Position numbers and translations under genes: made by a program. 64,000 nucleotides of DNA from NCBI RefSeq assembly GCF_025499605.1, contig NZ_JAFMVC010000003.1, positions 186,001-250,000 on the forward strand, given 5' to 3'. Shown here piece by piece: positions 36,710 through 46,302 of the stretch. Every line of letters begins with the position of its first letter. Position 1 is the stretch's first letter. Under the pieces are notes generated by a model that made no database searches, was not told where the DNA came from, and worked only from the letters and a program-made list of their open reading frames with translations. Source of the DNA: Carboxylicivirga litoralis (GTDB taxonomy: Bacteria > Bacteroidota > Bacteroidia > Bacteroidales > Marinilabiliaceae).

Positions 36710-38758
36710 ATGTCAAACGAAAAACCAAATACACCGGGCAACGATAAAGAAAAGTCGAAGTTTCCGAAGTTCAATCTTTATTGGGCCTATGGTTTAATTG
36801 CTGTTGCATTGATTTTGGTCAGCCGAATGGATTTTGGACAAGGACCGCATAAAATATCATACAGCGAGTTTAAGAAGGAGATTTTGACGGGTGGGGATAT
36901 TAAGAACATATTTGTCGTTCGAAATGAAGGTGTTGCCGAGGTAACCATTAAAGAAGAACAACTGGACAAGTATAAGCATCTCTTTAATGAAAATCTGACG
37001 AACTCAGGACCATCTGCTGAAGGACCGCATTTTACATTTAAGTATTCAAGTTTAGATAAACTTGATGAGGCTTTAGAATTAGCAGAAGAAGAGACTGGAA
37101 GCGATATACCGGTAGAGCTTGATGACAGAACAGATTTTTTGGGTGATTTCTTTACCTTCATGTGGCCTTTACTTTTGTTAATAGCCATTTGGGTATTCAT
37201 TTTCCGTCGTATGGGAGCTCAAGGCGGTGCTGGTGGTGCCGGTAATATCTTTAATGTAGGTAAATCAAAGGCTCAAATGTTTGATAAGGAGTCAAATATC
37301 AATGTGAATTTTAAAGATGTAGCTGGCCTGGTTGAAGCCAAACAGGAGTTAGAAGAGATTGTTTCTTTCTTAAAGAAGCCTGAAAAGTATACCAATCTTG
37401 GTGGTAAAATTCCAAAAGGTGCCTTACTTGTGGGACCTCCGGGGACTGGTAAAACATTATTGGCGAAAGCCGTTGCAGGTGAGGCCAACGTGCCATTTTT
37501 TAGTATGTCAGGTTCCGATTTTGTGGAGATGTTTGTTGGTGTAGGCGCCAGCCGAGTGCGTGATTTATTTAAGAAAGCCAAAGAAAAATCACCTTGTATT
37601 GTTTTTATCGATGAGATTGATGCCATTGGCCGCGCTCGTGGTAAGAGTCCTAACATGGGTGCTAACGATGAACGTGAAAATACGCTTAACCAGCTCTTAA
37701 CTGAGATGGACGGTTTTGGAACCAATAGTGGTGTTATCATTTTAGCTGCTACCAACCGAGCTGATATTCTGGATCGTGCCTTGATGCGTGCTGGTCGTTT
37801 TGACCGTCAGATTCAAGTGGAATTACCTGATTTGAAAGAACGTAAGGCTATTTTTGAAGTTCACCTGCGTCCATTGAAATTAAATGAGGATGTGGAGAGT
37901 GATTTCCTGGCCAAGCAAACACCAGGTTTCTCAGGTGCAGATATTGCCAATGTATGTAATGAAGCGGCCCTAATTGCGGCTCGTAACGATAAAAAGATTG
38001 TTGAGAAAGAAGATTTCTTAAGTGCGGTTGACCGTATCGTTGGTGGATTAGAGAAGAAAAACAAAATTATTTCTAAAGACGAGAAAAAGGCTATTGCTTA
38101 TCACGAAGCCGGTCATGCTACCATAAGTTGGTTGTTAGAACATGCTCATCCTTTGGTAAAAGTAACCATTGTGCCGCGTGGGAAAGCGTTAGGTGCTGCC
38201 TGGTATCTTCCCGAGGAGCGTCAGTTGACTACCACAGAGCAGATTTTGGACGAAATGTGTTCAACATTAGGTGGTCGGGCTGCTGAAGAAATCATGTTTG
38301 GTAAGATTAGTACCGGGGCTTTAAACGATTTAGAGAAAGTGACGAAGCAGGCCTATGCCATGGTATCGTATTATGGGATGAGTGACAAAGTTGGTAACAT
38401 CAGTTATTATGATTCATCAGGTCAGTCTGATTATTCGTTTAGCAAACCTTATAGTGAGAAAACAGCTGAGTTAATGGATCAAGAAGTTGGCTTGATTGTT
38501 GATGAGCAGTACAAACGAGCAAAGCAAATTTTGGTTGAAAACCATGAAAAGCACACTAAGCTAGCTGAATTATTACTTGAGCGTGAAGTGATTTTTAGCG
38601 AAGATCTGGAGAAGATTTTTGGTAAAAGGAAGTTATCGGAACATGTTATTGAAGAAGAAGTAGAGGAAGATAAGAAAGAGGTGTCAGCAGAAGCTAATCA
38701 ACCAGAAGAGAAAAAAAGTGAAGAAAGTTCATCGGAAGAGAATGGACAAGACGCATAA
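36710..38758 (+). CDS. ftsH: ATP-dependent zinc metalloprotease FtsH
   Basis: 682 residues. An inner-membrane AAA+ protease that removes misassembled membrane proteins. Two membrane spans (about 20-42 and 143-165) flank a periplasmic domain. The AAA module has Walker A GPPGTGKT near residue 242, Walker [13 protein letters not shown] and an arginine-finger region ([12 protein letters not shown]). The zinc motif HEAGH is at residues 465-469. The last 40 residues are an acidic Glu/Ser tail. Its 3' end overlaps the LUD-domain gene. Confidence 0.98.
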   Translation: MSNEKPNTPGNDKEKSKFPKFNLYWAYGLIAVALILVSRMDFGQGPHKISYSEFKKEILTGGDIKNIFVVRNEGVAEVTIKEEQLDKYKHLFNENLTNSGPSAEGPHFTFKYSSLDKLDEALELAEEETGSDIPVELDDRTDFLGDFFTFMWPLLLLIAIWVFIFRRMGAQGGAGGAGNIFNVGKSKAQMFDKESNINVNFKDVAGLVEAKQELEEIVSFLKKPEKYTNLGGKIPKGALLVGPPGTGKTLLAKAVAGEANVPFFSMSGSDFVEMFVGVGASRVRDLFKKAKEKSPCIVFIDEIDAIGRARGKSPNMGANDERENTLNQLLTEMDGFGTNSGVIILAATNRADILDRALMRAGRFDRQIQVELPDLKERKAIFEVHLRPLKLNEDVESDFLAKQTPGFSGADIANVCNEAALIAARNDKKIVEKEDFLSAVDRIVGGLEKKNKIISKDEKKAIAYHEAGHATISWLLEHAHPLVKVTIVPRGKALGAAWYLPEERQLTTTEQILDEMCSTLGGRAAEEIMFGKISTGALNDLEKVTKQAYAMVSYYGMSDKVGNISYYDSSGQSDYSFSKPYSEKTAELMDQEVGLIVDEQYKRAKQILVENHEKHTKLAELLLEREVIFSEDLEKIFGKRKLSEHVIEEEVEEDKKEVSAEANQPEEKKSEESSSEENGQDA

Positions 38759-39383
38759 AGATAAATCAGATAAAGCACGAGAGCGGATTCTAAGTCGTTT
38801 AAAAGGTGCTTGTGAAAATACGAACGGACTAACTCCAGATGCGAGTTGGTCCGTTCGTGTTTTTCCGCAACCAATGAATTTATTAGAAACCTTTATTGAA
38901 GAGTTTAAAAAGGTGAGCGGGCATGTGTTTGTTTGTGAAGATACAATGGAGCTTGCGCAAACGCTTGATGAATTACGAGCAAAGAATGCATGGAAGTATA
39001 TCTTTTGCGTTGATGATGAATTAAAAACAATGCTAAATGGCAATTTTCCTCTAATAGATAAAAGTGACTTTGTGAATGTCGAAGTAAGCATTACCCGATG
39101 TGAGTATCTGATTGCACGCTCAGGTTCTGTATTAGTTAGTTCGGCCCAGCAATCAGGACGACGTGCTAATGTGTTTCCTCCGATACATGTTGTTATTGCC
39201 AGACAAAATCAACTGGTGCCTTTTCTTGAAGATGCCATTCATCAATTCAAAGAAAAGTATAGTGAAGATTTACCTTCGCAAGCCACGGTAATAACAGGAC
39301 CAAGTAGGACCGCCGATATTGAAAAAACACTGGTAATGGGAGCCCATGGACCCAAAGAATTGTTTGTGTTAATTCACAAATAA
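38742..39383 (+). CDS. LUD-domain (lactate utilization LutC-like) protein
   Basis: About 213 residues with the C-terminal signature TGPSRTADIEKTLVMGAHGP of LUD proteins and the upstream GSVLVSSAQQSGRRAN strand-loop. LutC-type proteins act with iron-sulfur partners in L-lactate oxidation, but no lutA or lutB gene is nearby, so the role here is unclear. ATG 38742 is taken as start, overlapping ftsH by 17 bases; an in-frame GTG at 38718 is an alternative. This gene after ftsH is a familiar arrangement in Bacteroidota. Confidence 0.88.
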   Translation: MDKTHKDKSDKARERILSRLKGACENTNGLTPDASWSVRVFPQPMNLLETFIEEFKKVSGHVFVCEDTMELAQTLDELRAKNAWKYIFCVDDELKTMLNGNFPLIDKSDFVNVEVSITRCEYLIARSGSVLVSSAQQSGRRANVFPPIHVVIARQNQLVPFLEDAIHQFKEKYSEDLPSQATVITGPSRTADIEKTLVMGAHGPKELFVLIHK

Positions 39384-39412
39384 AGGTGATTTTCTTTTTT
39401 AGCAGGATATAT

Positions 39413-39420
39413 TAACTTTG
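39413..39420 (+). promoter_or_regulatory. Bacteroidota -7 element (TAACTTTG)
   Basis: Exact TAnnTTTG followed by CAG, 18 bases before the cdsA ATG. This suggests a separate promoter for cdsA-psd. Confidence 0.55.
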
Positions 39421-39438
39421 CAGCACTAAAGACGATAA

Positions 39439-40248
39439 ATGAATAATTTCTTACAGCGCACATTAACAGGTATCTTGTTCGTAGGGGCAGTTGCCGGATC
39501 GATATTTATACATCCTATAGCTTTCTTTCTGGTTTGTATTGTAGTAGCTGTAATAGGCATGTTGGAGTTAGGACGTTTACTGGAGCGTAAATATGGTAAA
39601 CTAAATATCTTCGCTGCCCTTTTGTTAGGTATAAGCTTTCAAATTTTGGTATTTCTCGACACGCAGGGATATATTGAACGAAGCTGGTATGTAATACTGA
39701 TGCCGCTTGTTTGGCTGCCCTTTGTTTATGAGCTGTTTAAAGGAGGAGAAAATCCATTTCAACGCGTTGCACTTACTTTGTTATTACCGGTATATGTGTC
39801 ATTACCATTATCATTCTTATTTTTAACTGGTTGTATTAATGGTGAATTTCAGGCTGCCATACTACTTGGCTTCTTTATATTGGTTTGGTGTAACGATAGT
39901 GGAGCTTATGTCGTAGGAGTGACGATTGGTAAGCATAAATTGTTTGAGCGAATTTCACCCAAGAAGACCTGGGAAGGTTTTATCGGGGGAATTGTTTTTA
40001 CCGTTATTGCGGGCATTGTTATATTTTCAATGACAGGGATTGCTTCGTTAGCGGTTTGGATTGCCGCAGCGCTTTTAGTATCTGTTTTTGGTACCATTGG
40101 CGATTTAGTTGAATCAATGTTAAAGCGCAACGTTGATATTAAAGATTCAGGTTCGATACTGCCGGGCCATGGAGGAGTGCTTGATCGCTTTGATGCTGTA
40201 TTATTTGCTGCTCCAATGATTTTTGCGCTGTTTGTTTTATTTGGATAA
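39439..40248 (+). CDS. cdsA: Phosphatidate cytidylyltransferase
   Basis: 269 residues with about eight membrane helices. Makes CDP-diacylglycerol from phosphatidate and CTP, the branch point of phospholipid synthesis. The C-terminal family signature is complete: KRNVDIKDSGSILPGHGG followed by VLDRFDA, together with the earlier WCNDSGAYVVG and SPKKTWEGFIGG. The next gene, psd, begins 17 bases later, so two phospholipid steps are probably co-transcribed. Confidence 0.97.
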   Translation: MNNFLQRTLTGILFVGAVAGSIFIHPIAFFLVCIVVAVIGMLELGRLLERKYGKLNIFAALLLGISFQILVFLDTQGYIERSWYVILMPLVWLPFVYELFKGGENPFQRVALTLLLPVYVSLPLSFLFLTGCINGEFQAAILLGFFILVWCNDSGAYVVGVTIGKHKLFERISPKKTWEGFIGGIVFTVIAGIVIFSMTGIASLAVWIAAALLVSVFGTIGDLVESMLKRNVDIKDSGSILPGHGGVLDRFDAVLFAAPMIFALFVLFG

Positions 40249-40265
40249 TTTAGTTTTAAAATACA

Positions 40266-40919
40266 ATGACAATACACAAGGAAGGATTCGGAACAATATT
40301 AGTGGTGCTTGCGTTTTTGTTGGCAGTTAATACCGGTATTTATTTTTTAGCGGGTGTTGAGGTAACAAAATTTACAAGCCTGGCATCGTTTATTGTTTTT
40401 GCTTTGGTACTTAACTTCTTTCGTAACCCAAAGCGTGATGCAATAATTCAGGATGGGGCAATTGTTGCACCTGCCGATGGTAAAGTTGTTGCCATTGAAG
40501 AAGTAGAGGAAGACGAATATTTGAAGACAAAATGCCTGCAGGTATCAATTTTTATGTCGGTTTTTAATGTGCATATTAACTGGTTTCCGATTAAAGGTAT
40601 TGTAAAATATTTCCGTCATCATAATGGCCGTTTTATGGCTGCTTATCTGCCTAAATCGTCAACCGAAAATGAGCGAACAAGTGTTGTGATTGAAAATGAA
40701 AAAGGGACCCAGATTTTAGTTCGTCAAGTTGCTGGAGCAATGGCACGACGCATTGTTTGTTATGCCGAGGAAGAAACCAATATTTCGCAGGGTCAGCAAA
40801 TGGGTTTTATCAAATTCGGTTCTCGCGTTGACTTATATCTACCGCTCGATACACGTATTGATGTAAAATTGGAACAGAAAGTAACTGGTCGTCAAACCAT
40901 CTTAGGATGGCTTAAGTAG
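40266..40919 (+). CDS. psd: Phosphatidylserine decarboxylase family protein
   Basis: 217 residues of the short (archaeal-type) PSD form that makes phosphatidylethanolamine. After two N-terminal hydrophobic segments come APADGKVVAIEEVEEDE, the conserved MSVFNVHINWFPIKG and, near the C-terminus, MGFIKFGSRVDLYLP. Self-cleavage within the Gly-Ser of this last motif generates the pyruvoyl group. It is coupled to cdsA and followed by a clear terminator. Confidence 0.95.
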   Translation: MTIHKEGFGTILVVLAFLLAVNTGIYFLAGVEVTKFTSLASFIVFALVLNFFRNPKRDAIIQDGAIVAPADGKVVAIEEVEEDEYLKTKCLQVSIFMSVFNVHINWFPIKGIVKYFRHHNGRFMAAYLPKSSTENERTSVVIENEKGTQILVRQVAGAMARRIVCYAEEETNISQGQQMGFIKFGSRVDLYLPLDTRIDVKLEQKVTGRQTILGWLK

Positions 40920-40941
40920 AAATTAATCTCATCATATATAA

Positions 40942-40971
40942 GGAGCTGTCAGTAATGGCAGCTCCTTTTTT
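40942..40971 (+). terminator. Intrinsic terminator after psd
   Basis: GGAGCTG (40942-40948) pairs with CAGCTCC (40959-40965), then a run of T. Confidence 0.88.
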
Positions 40972-41099
40972 ATATTCTCGTTATAGAACTTCTTTGGTAT
41001 TCGATTGTTAATATCAGTCAGAGGGGCGAATGAACAAAATTTAGCTACCGAAGTAGTAGGACTATTCCTCTCTGAATTCTTTAACAAATTCGAAATACT

Positions 41100-41717
41100 A
41101 TGAGTCAAACATTATCTATGACTGGAAATTTATCTAAATCAAAAGAAGCGGGTTTACACGGTGTGTGGCTCTTTATCTTTATTGAATTACTCCTGTTTGC
41201 TGGTTTATTTTTGCTCTATGCCGTCTATCGATATAAAAATGCTGTCGCCTTTGATTTGGCAGCTACAGAACTAAGTATAACATCGGGAGTGCTAAATACC
41301 ATTATTATTTTATCAGGAAGTCTGGTGATGGCTTTTGCATCCATTGCTATTCGAAAAGGTAATAAAATGGCAGCTTTATTTTGGTTGCTTACCACCTTGT
41401 TTATTGGTTTTATGTTTCTGACTAATCGGTATTTTGAATGGAAAGGGCGCATCGATTTTGGATTGTTTCCTGGAAGTGAAGAATTAGCCCGATTAGGACA
41501 TGGAGATGTGTTATTTTTTGGTCTTTATTTCTTTATGACCGGCTTGCACGCGCTTCATCTCATAGCCGGATTTGTTGTGCTTATTTATATTACAAGCCAG
41601 GTTAACAACAATAGCTTAAATGCATCTAACCATTCGTCACTAGAGAAAGCCGGCGTTTATTGGCATTTAGCAACACTTATTTGGGTGTTAGTTTTTCCTT
41701 TGTTCTATTTATTGTAG
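41100..41717 (+). CDS. Heme-copper oxidase subunit III family protein (CoxIII/NorE-like)
   Basis: 205 residues with five predicted membrane helices, the number seen in bacterial cytochrome oxidase subunit III and NorE. It contains GLHGVWLFIFIELLLFAGLF near the start, GDVLFFGLYFFMTGLHALHL in the fourth helix region, and WHLATLIWVLVFPLFYLL at the end, matching the conserved ends of the family. It is a structural subunit and binds no redox centre. It is paired with the subunit IV-like gene 21 bases downstream, but no subunit I or II is nearby. Confidence 0.87.
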   Translation: MSQTLSMTGNLSKSKEAGLHGVWLFIFIELLLFAGLFLLYAVYRYKNAVAFDLAATELSITSGVLNTIIILSGSLVMAFASIAIRKGNKMAALFWLLTTLFIGFMFLTNRYFEWKGRIDFGLFPGSEELARLGHGDVLFFGLYFFMTGLHALHLIAGFVVLIYITSQVNNNSLNASNHSSLEKAGVYWHLATLIWVLVFPLFYLL

Positions 41718-41738
41718 TTATTATTTAAAACGAAAGAC

Positions 41739-42005
41739 ATGGATAATCAAAATACAGTATCGGCTAAAACCTATTTATTTGTTTTCATTGGTTTGGTGCT
41801 CATAACACTCGTCTCAACGGGCTTAAGTACAATAAACCTAGGTTATTTAAATCCAATTATTGCCATTGGATTAGCCACCTTAAGTGCAGCAGTAGTTTTA
41901 AATGTATTTATGAAAATAAGGCTCGATGGCAGCTTTGCCCGTCTGTTGCTTGCAGGCATTTTGGTATTGGCTCTGCTCATCTTCTTTGTGGGTTTTGTGG
42001 GGTAA
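41739..42005 (+). CDS. Cytochrome c oxidase subunit IV family protein
   Basis: 88 residues with three membrane helices (about 9-30, 35-57 and 66-88) and the motif VLNVFMKIRLDGSFARLLLA between the second and third. This is the prokaryotic subunit IV/CyoD/NorF-like family that helps assemble or stabilise heme-copper oxidases. It starts 21 bases after the subunit III gene. Confidence 0.82.
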   Translation: MDNQNTVSAKTYLFVFIGLVLITLVSTGLSTINLGYLNPIIAIGLATLSAAVVLNVFMKIRLDGSFARLLLAGILVLALLIFFVGFVG

Positions 42006-42028
42006 TTATCAGTAATGTAATAATATAA

Positions 42029-42061
42029 GGGCGATGTTTATCTATAAGCATCGTCTTTTTT
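42029..42061 (+). terminator. Probable weak terminator after the subunit IV gene
   Basis: GGCGATG pairs imperfectly with CATCGTC across about 12 bases, followed by seven T. Confidence 0.55.
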
Positions 42062-42137
42062 TATCTTCAAAATACACTGACAATAGTTTTTCTCAATTTT
42101 TGCTCTTTTTCCTATCTTGCGCCAAAAATTTAAAATC

Positions 42138-42701
42138 ATGCACGACGATTTAAAACAAGCTATTGAAGTCTTACGAAATGGTGGCATCATTTTGTATCCG
42201 ACCGACACTATATGGGGTATTGGGTGCGACGCTACCAATGCTGATGCTGTGAAGCGGATTTATGAATTAAAGCAGCGTGCTGATTCAAAAAGCATGCTGG
42301 TGTTGCTTGATAATACGGCTAAGTTGGGAGGTTATGTGAATGACATTCCTGAGGTGGCTTATGATATGGCAGAGTTGACCACCAAACCATTGACGATTAT
42401 TTATGATGATGCGAAAAATTTAGCTTCTAACCTTTTGGCGGAAGATGGAAGTGTAGGTATTCGAATTACTGAGGAGGAATTCTCTAATCAATTGTGTGCC
42501 CGTTTTAAAAAGCCAATTGTGTCAACATCGGCTAATATAAGTGGCGAGCCATCGCCGCAACATTTTGGTGAGGTTAGCGAGGCTGTTAAAGCCGGAGTAG
42601 ATTACATCGTTAATTTCCGACAAGAGGAAACGAAGAATCCGGCACCATCCAGTATTATTAAATTAGCCAAAGATGGTCAGGTTACGATAATCAGAGAATA
42701 A
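42138..42701 (+). CDS. L-threonylcarbamoyladenylate synthase (TsaC/Sua5 family)
   Basis: About 187 residues. Makes threonylcarbamoyl-AMP for the t6A37 modification of tRNAs reading ANN codons. Family signatures are GGIILYPTDTIWGIGCDATN, a lysine-rich ELKQRADSKSMLVLL, and PIVSTSANISGEPSP. It lacks the extra C-terminal Sua5 domain, so it is TsaC/YciO length. ATG 42138 (MHDDLKQAIEVLRNGG) is preferred over the in-frame TTG at 42117. It ends 4 bases before the thioesterase gene. Confidence 0.93.
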   Translation: MHDDLKQAIEVLRNGGIILYPTDTIWGIGCDATNADAVKRIYELKQRADSKSMLVLLDNTAKLGGYVNDIPEVAYDMAELTTKPLTIIYDDAKNLASNLLAEDGSVGIRITEEEFSNQLCARFKKPIVSTSANISGEPSPQHFGEVSEAVKAGVDYIVNFRQEETKNPAPSSIIKLAKDGQVTIIRE

Positions 42702-42705
42702 CACA

Positions 42706-43131
42706 ATGGAAAATATACAATTTAATCATAGCACACCGGTTCAGATTCGTTTTAACGATGTGGATGGCTTAGGACATATCAATAATACCACTATTCAGGA
42801 GTATTTTGACCTGGGTCGTATGTATTACCTTAACGAAGTGTTTGGCGATACAGTCTTTAAGGGAAATGAAACAGTTATCCTGGTGAATATTAATACTGAT
42901 TTTTATACACCTGTTTATCTCAGAGATAATATGGAAGTGAAAACTGCCATTATTGGATTGGGAACCAAAAGTTTAAAGATGGTACAACAAGTGGTTTGCA
43001 AAGAGACAGGTGCTGTAAAGGCCAGTTGTAAATCGGTAATGGTTGGTTTTAATAAAGTTACTGAAGAATCATTAGAATTATTGCCCGCGTGGCGAGAAGC
43101 TATTAGTCGTTGGGAAAATACATCGTTCTAG
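42706..43131 (+). CDS. Acyl-CoA thioesterase (4HBT hotdog family)
   Basis: 141 residues with the hotdog fold. VQIRFNDVDGLGHINNTTIQ at the N-terminus carries the aspartate (in NDVDGLGH) that activates water in 4-hydroxybenzoyl-CoA thioesterase-like enzymes, and EYFDLGRMYYL follows. It is of the YbgC/FadM type, likely hydrolysing acyl-CoA, but chain length cannot be told. Translated just behind the TsaC-like gene. Confidence 0.88.
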   Translation: MENIQFNHSTPVQIRFNDVDGLGHINNTTIQEYFDLGRMYYLNEVFGDTVFKGNETVILVNINTDFYTPVYLRDNMEVKTAIIGLGTKSLKMVQQVVCKETGAVKASCKSVMVGFNKVTEESLELLPAWREAISRWENTSF

Positions 43132-43182
43132 AAAGATACAACCATATGCTGTTGTAACGTTTCTAATGTTATAGAAATCATT

Positions 43183-43212
43183 CTTCCCTTTTTGCTTGAG
43201 CAAAAGGGGAAG
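43183..43212. repeat. Purine/pyrimidine hairpin in the thioesterase-rimM gap
   Basis: CTTCCCTTTTTGCT (43183-43196) pairs with AGCAAAAGGGGAAG (43199-43212) with one G-T. It sits between convergent genes and lacks a T-run, so it may be a repeat-family hairpin and not a true terminator. A similar stem occurs at 46364-46398. Confidence 0.6.
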
Positions 43213-43255
43213 TACCGCGCCTAAGGTGTGGGGATGGGGTGCAATAGTCTACTTT

Positions 43256-43783
43256 CTAAATATTAATCAGCCCTTCTGGTAAATCAAACATCACCAGTTG
43301 TTGCTCGTCGTCAATGCCAGCAATAAAATGCTCAACAATTGGGATTAACAATTCTACGCCATCATTGTCTATTTCAAATAATGGATTCTTCGAAATATCG
43401 CGGATAGCAACAATTTCACCAATTGGGCCATGGCCAACTGCCTGGCATTGGTAACCTACTAATTGATAAGCTGAAAAATCCTCAGAGATATTAGCTTCAG
43501 TATCTTCTTCAGATTTTTTTGCATAAACAGGGGCATCGATCAGGTTTAGTGCGGCGTTGTCGCTTTGAACCTGTTCGAATTTCACTAATACATCCGATTG
43601 ATTTTTTTCGCGCGCCTCATCCAGTGAGAAGGGTACCAGACCTCCATCCAAATCCAAAAATAGAAATTCGGCATCCATGTCGTCAATCGAAAACTCTTCG
43701 AATAATCGGACAACCATTTCTCCGGCAATACCATGGGTTTTTACAATCACGCCAATTTGGCGACAGCTGTGCTTATCAATCAT
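43256..43783 (-). CDS. rimM: Ribosome maturation factor RimM
   Basis: 175 residues. Helps fold the 16S rRNA head domain during 30S assembly by binding S19. The N-terminal RimM domain starts QIGVIVKTHGIAGEMVVRLF, and the C-terminal PRC-barrel contains AYQLVGYQCQAVGHGPIG and ELLIPIVEHFIAGID. Length is normal. Its usual partners (rpsP, trmD, rplS) are not beside it here. Confidence 0.94.
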   Translation of the reverse strand: MIDKHSCRQIGVIVKTHGIAGEMVVRLFEEFSIDDMDAEFLFLDLDGGLVPFSLDEAREKNQSDVLVKFEQVQSDNAALNLIDAPVYAKKSEEDTEANISEDFSAYQLVGYQCQAVGHGPIGEIVAIRDISKNPLFEIDNDGVELLIPIVEHFIAGIDDEQQLVMFDLPEGLINI

Positions 43784-43953
43784 CGTTCATAACTTTAGCT
43801 GACAAAGGTAAAATAAAAGCGTTGAACTTATACCAATTGTATTTTAAGATGTGCCTTCAGTGTAATTTTAAAACTACAATAGCCTGTCCTGATTATTCGG
43901 GAGTAAATGCCGAAACAGAATTTTTATCAATCGTTTTGATTCGTAATCGGGTA

Positions 43954-44523
43954 TTACTTTCCGCGGTTGTATAAAAACGACTTCCATCGTTCTTCTGGTA
44001 GATGGGCTTCTTCCATCGCGGCCCTTGACAAGCTAAAAAATAAATCCGATAAACGATTGATGAAAAATAAGATAGAGCGTTCAACAGGATATGTTCGATG
44101 TAATGATGTTAATTTGCGTTCTCCTTTTCTTAATTGTGAACGAACGACGTGACATAAGGCCGATACTTCATTGCCACCAGGTAAGATAAAGTGGTCGGAA
44201 CGACTGCTGAGGTTTGATTCAATCTCATCAATCCATTGCTCGCAAAATTTGTCCATATTATCAGGCAATGGCATGGTGTTTTTATCTTTAAACTCAGTTG
44301 GAGTGGCCAGGTGGCTCATGGTGTTCATCAACTCCACCTGAATGTGATGCAGTTTTTCCTGCCACTGGTGTTTGGCGTCTAATTTGGCTCTTAATAGGCC
44401 GATAAATGAATTGACTTCATCAAAAGTACCGTAAGCATCCACCCTAATGTCGTCTTTATTAACCCGTACTCCACCAAGCAAGTCAGTTTGTCCGCGATCG
44501 CCTGTTTTCGTATATATTTTCAT
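43954..44523 (-). CDS. PduO-type cob(I)alamin adenosyltransferase
   Basis: 189 residues of the PduO family, which transfers the adenosyl group from ATP to cob(I)alamin. The N-terminal signature is complete: MKIYTKTGDRGQTDLLGGVR, then AYGTFDEVNSFIGLLRA. The C-terminal helical part has VRSQLRKGERKLTS and NRLSDLFFSLSRAA. It is encoded away from any cobalamin operon in this window; a cobalamin-dependent mutase or transport gene elsewhere is expected. Confidence 0.93.
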   Translation of the reverse strand: MKIYTKTGDRGQTDLLGGVRVNKDDIRVDAYGTFDEVNSFIGLLRAKLDAKHQWQEKLHHIQVELMNTMSHLATPTEFKDKNTMPLPDNMDKFCEQWIDEIESNLSSRSDHFILPGGNEVSALCHVVRSQLRKGERKLTSLHRTYPVERSILFFINRLSDLFFSLSRAAMEEAHLPEERWKSFLYNRGK

Positions 44524-44668
44524 ATCTATTGTTTCAATCAGTTAATGTTCGTGTGAGAAAAGTAAACAAGGCTTATGATAAAAAGTTTGATTGAAGTTTA
44601 ATTTTCATTCATATGAGGTAAACAAAAAAAATAACCGCTTGTTTTGTCTTTACTCAACGCAATAATTT

Positions 44669-45307
44669 ATGAAACATCTGGCCGATATACGTAACGATTA
44701 TACAAAAGGAAGTTTAAACAGAGATGATTTAGACTTAAATCCGTTTAAGCAATTTAATAAATGGATGAAGGAAGCTATAGATGCTCAATGTAATGAACCG
44801 ACTGCAGTGACTTTGGCTACTGTGGATGAGGTGAATATGCCGAATTGTCGAATCGTTCTTCTAAAGGATGTTTGCGATGATGGTTTTGTGTTTTTTACTA
44901 ATTATAACAGTACCAAAGGACAAGAGATGAGACATAAAGCCAATGCAGCTTTAAACTTTTTCTGGCCTGAACTGGAACGACAGGTACGTGTTCGTGGGAC
45001 CATTGAAAAAGTTTCATCGCATAAATCGGATGCTTATTTTCAATCGCGACCACGCGAGAGTCAATTAGGAGCCTGGGCATCTAATCAAAGTGAACCACTT
45101 GAGAGTAAAGCGGAATTATTAAGCAATTATTCTGAGTTGGAGCAAAAATACCAAGACAAAAAAATTCCCCGCCCTGACCACTGGGGTGGCTATATAGTAA
45201 AAGCATACTCTATTGAGTTTTGGCAAGGGCGATCTAATCGCATGCACGACCGTTTTCAGTATGTTCAAAAGGCTGAAAAATGGGAAATCAATCAGTTAGC
45301 TCCGTAA
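44669..45307 (+). CDS. pdxH: Pyridoxamine 5'-phosphate oxidase
   Basis: 212 residues. An FMN enzyme that oxidises pyridoxine or pyridoxamine phosphate to pyridoxal phosphate. Typical are MKHLADIRNDYTKGSLNRDD, RIVLLKDVCDDGFVFFTNYN, SRPRESQLGAWASNQS and the C-terminal EFWQGRSNRMHDR(F). All flavin and substrate loops look intact. Stands between divergent neighbours with its own start region. Confidence 0.97.
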   Translation: MKHLADIRNDYTKGSLNRDDLDLNPFKQFNKWMKEAIDAQCNEPTAVTLATVDEVNMPNCRIVLLKDVCDDGFVFFTNYNSTKGQEMRHKANAALNFFWPELERQVRVRGTIEKVSSHKSDAYFQSRPRESQLGAWASNQSEPLESKAELLSNYSELEQKYQDKKIPRPDHWGGYIVKAYSIEFWQGRSNRMHDRFQYVQKAEKWEINQLAP

Positions 45308-45342
45308 CGATTAAGTTAATGCATTAATTAGTCGATCGAATA

Positions 45343-46245
45343 TTATTTTGTTAAGCCATGGAATACGCTTTCCAGATTTTGCTCCTGGCGCGTCATTGTC
45401 AGTATCGTTAAATCATTTTCAACCGCATATTTGAAGATGGCTTTTCTGACATCTTCTTTAGCATCAACATTAATTTCAGTTTTAGAAAGTTGGTCGACAG
45501 AATGTATACCACTCAATTTCTGAAGTGATTCGATAGTTGGTTCTTTATCAAATTCTACAAAAATGCTTGAATTGCCAGATTTTTGCAAAGCCGATAAATC
45601 AGTTGAAGGGTGGTCAACCACTACTTCACCACGGTTAAGAATAATGACGCGTTCGCAGATTGCTTCCACCTCTTGCATGATGTGGGTACTGAGCATAACT
45701 GTTTTTTCTTTGCCGATTGATTTAATCAGGTTACGGATTTCAAGTATCTGATTAGGATCGAGTCCCGTGGTTGGTTCATCCAGAATTAGCACTTCAGGAT
45801 CGTGAATTAATGCCTGTGCCAAACCTACGCGTTGGCGATAGCCTTTTGAGAGGGTTCCTATTTTTTTATTTTGCTCAAGAGTTAAGCCAGTCAACTCAAC
45901 CATTTCAGCCACCCGCTCTTTTTTATTGGGTAGTTTATACAATTCGGCCACCATTAAAAGGTATTCCTTTACATACATATCCAGGTACAATGGATTATGC
46001 TCTGGCAGATAGCCTATCTTTCGTCTAAAAGTATCGGTATAGTCACTATTGTTGATGCCACACACTTCTACTTCGCCAGCCGATTGTGGCAATAAGCCCG
46101 AAATAATTTTCATCATGGTTGATTTACCAGCTCCGTTAGGCCCCAGAAAACCTACTATTTCACCTGATGAGATCGTGAAGGACACGCCTTTTAAAGCTTT
46201 TTGTTGACCAAATTGTTTGATGACCTCTTTAACTACAATCGACAT
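45343..46245 (-). CDS. gldA: Gliding-motility-type ABC transporter ATP-binding subunit GldA
   Basis: 300 residues from ATG 46245. ABC ATPase with Walker A FLGPNGAGKSTMMKI, signature-type GTLSKGYRQRVGLAQAL and Walker B EVLILDEPTTGLDP, plus a C-terminal domain of about 80 residues ending MTRQEQNLESVFHGLT. In Flavobacterium, GldA works with GldF and GldG in gliding and surface export; those genes are not in this window. The name rests on this close match and not on neighbours. Possession of GldA fits with the T9SS adhesin but does not prove gliding. Confidence 0.88.
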   Translation of the reverse strand: MSIVVKEVIKQFGQQKALKGVSFTISSGEIVGFLGPNGAGKSTMMKIISGLLPQSAGEVEVCGINNSDYTDTFRRKIGYLPEHNPLYLDMYVKEYLLMVAELYKLPNKKERVAEMVELTGLTLEQNKKIGTLSKGYRQRVGLAQALIHDPEVLILDEPTTGLDPNQILEIRNLIKSIGKEKTVMLSTHIMQEVEAICERVIILNRGEVVVDHPSTDLSALQKSGNSSIFVEFDKEPTIESLQKLSGIHSVDQLSKTEINVDAKEDVRKAIFKYAVENDLTILTMTRQEQNLESVFHGLTK

Positions 46246-46302
46246 ATTCAATGGTTTTAAAATTCAAAAATATTAAAAAAAGCTATAAGCTGATAGCTAC
46301 TT

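Noticed and set aside
43519-43974. 151-codon plus-strand frame across rimM and its upstream gap
   Set aside because: RimM on the other strand explains the region with full family motifs.
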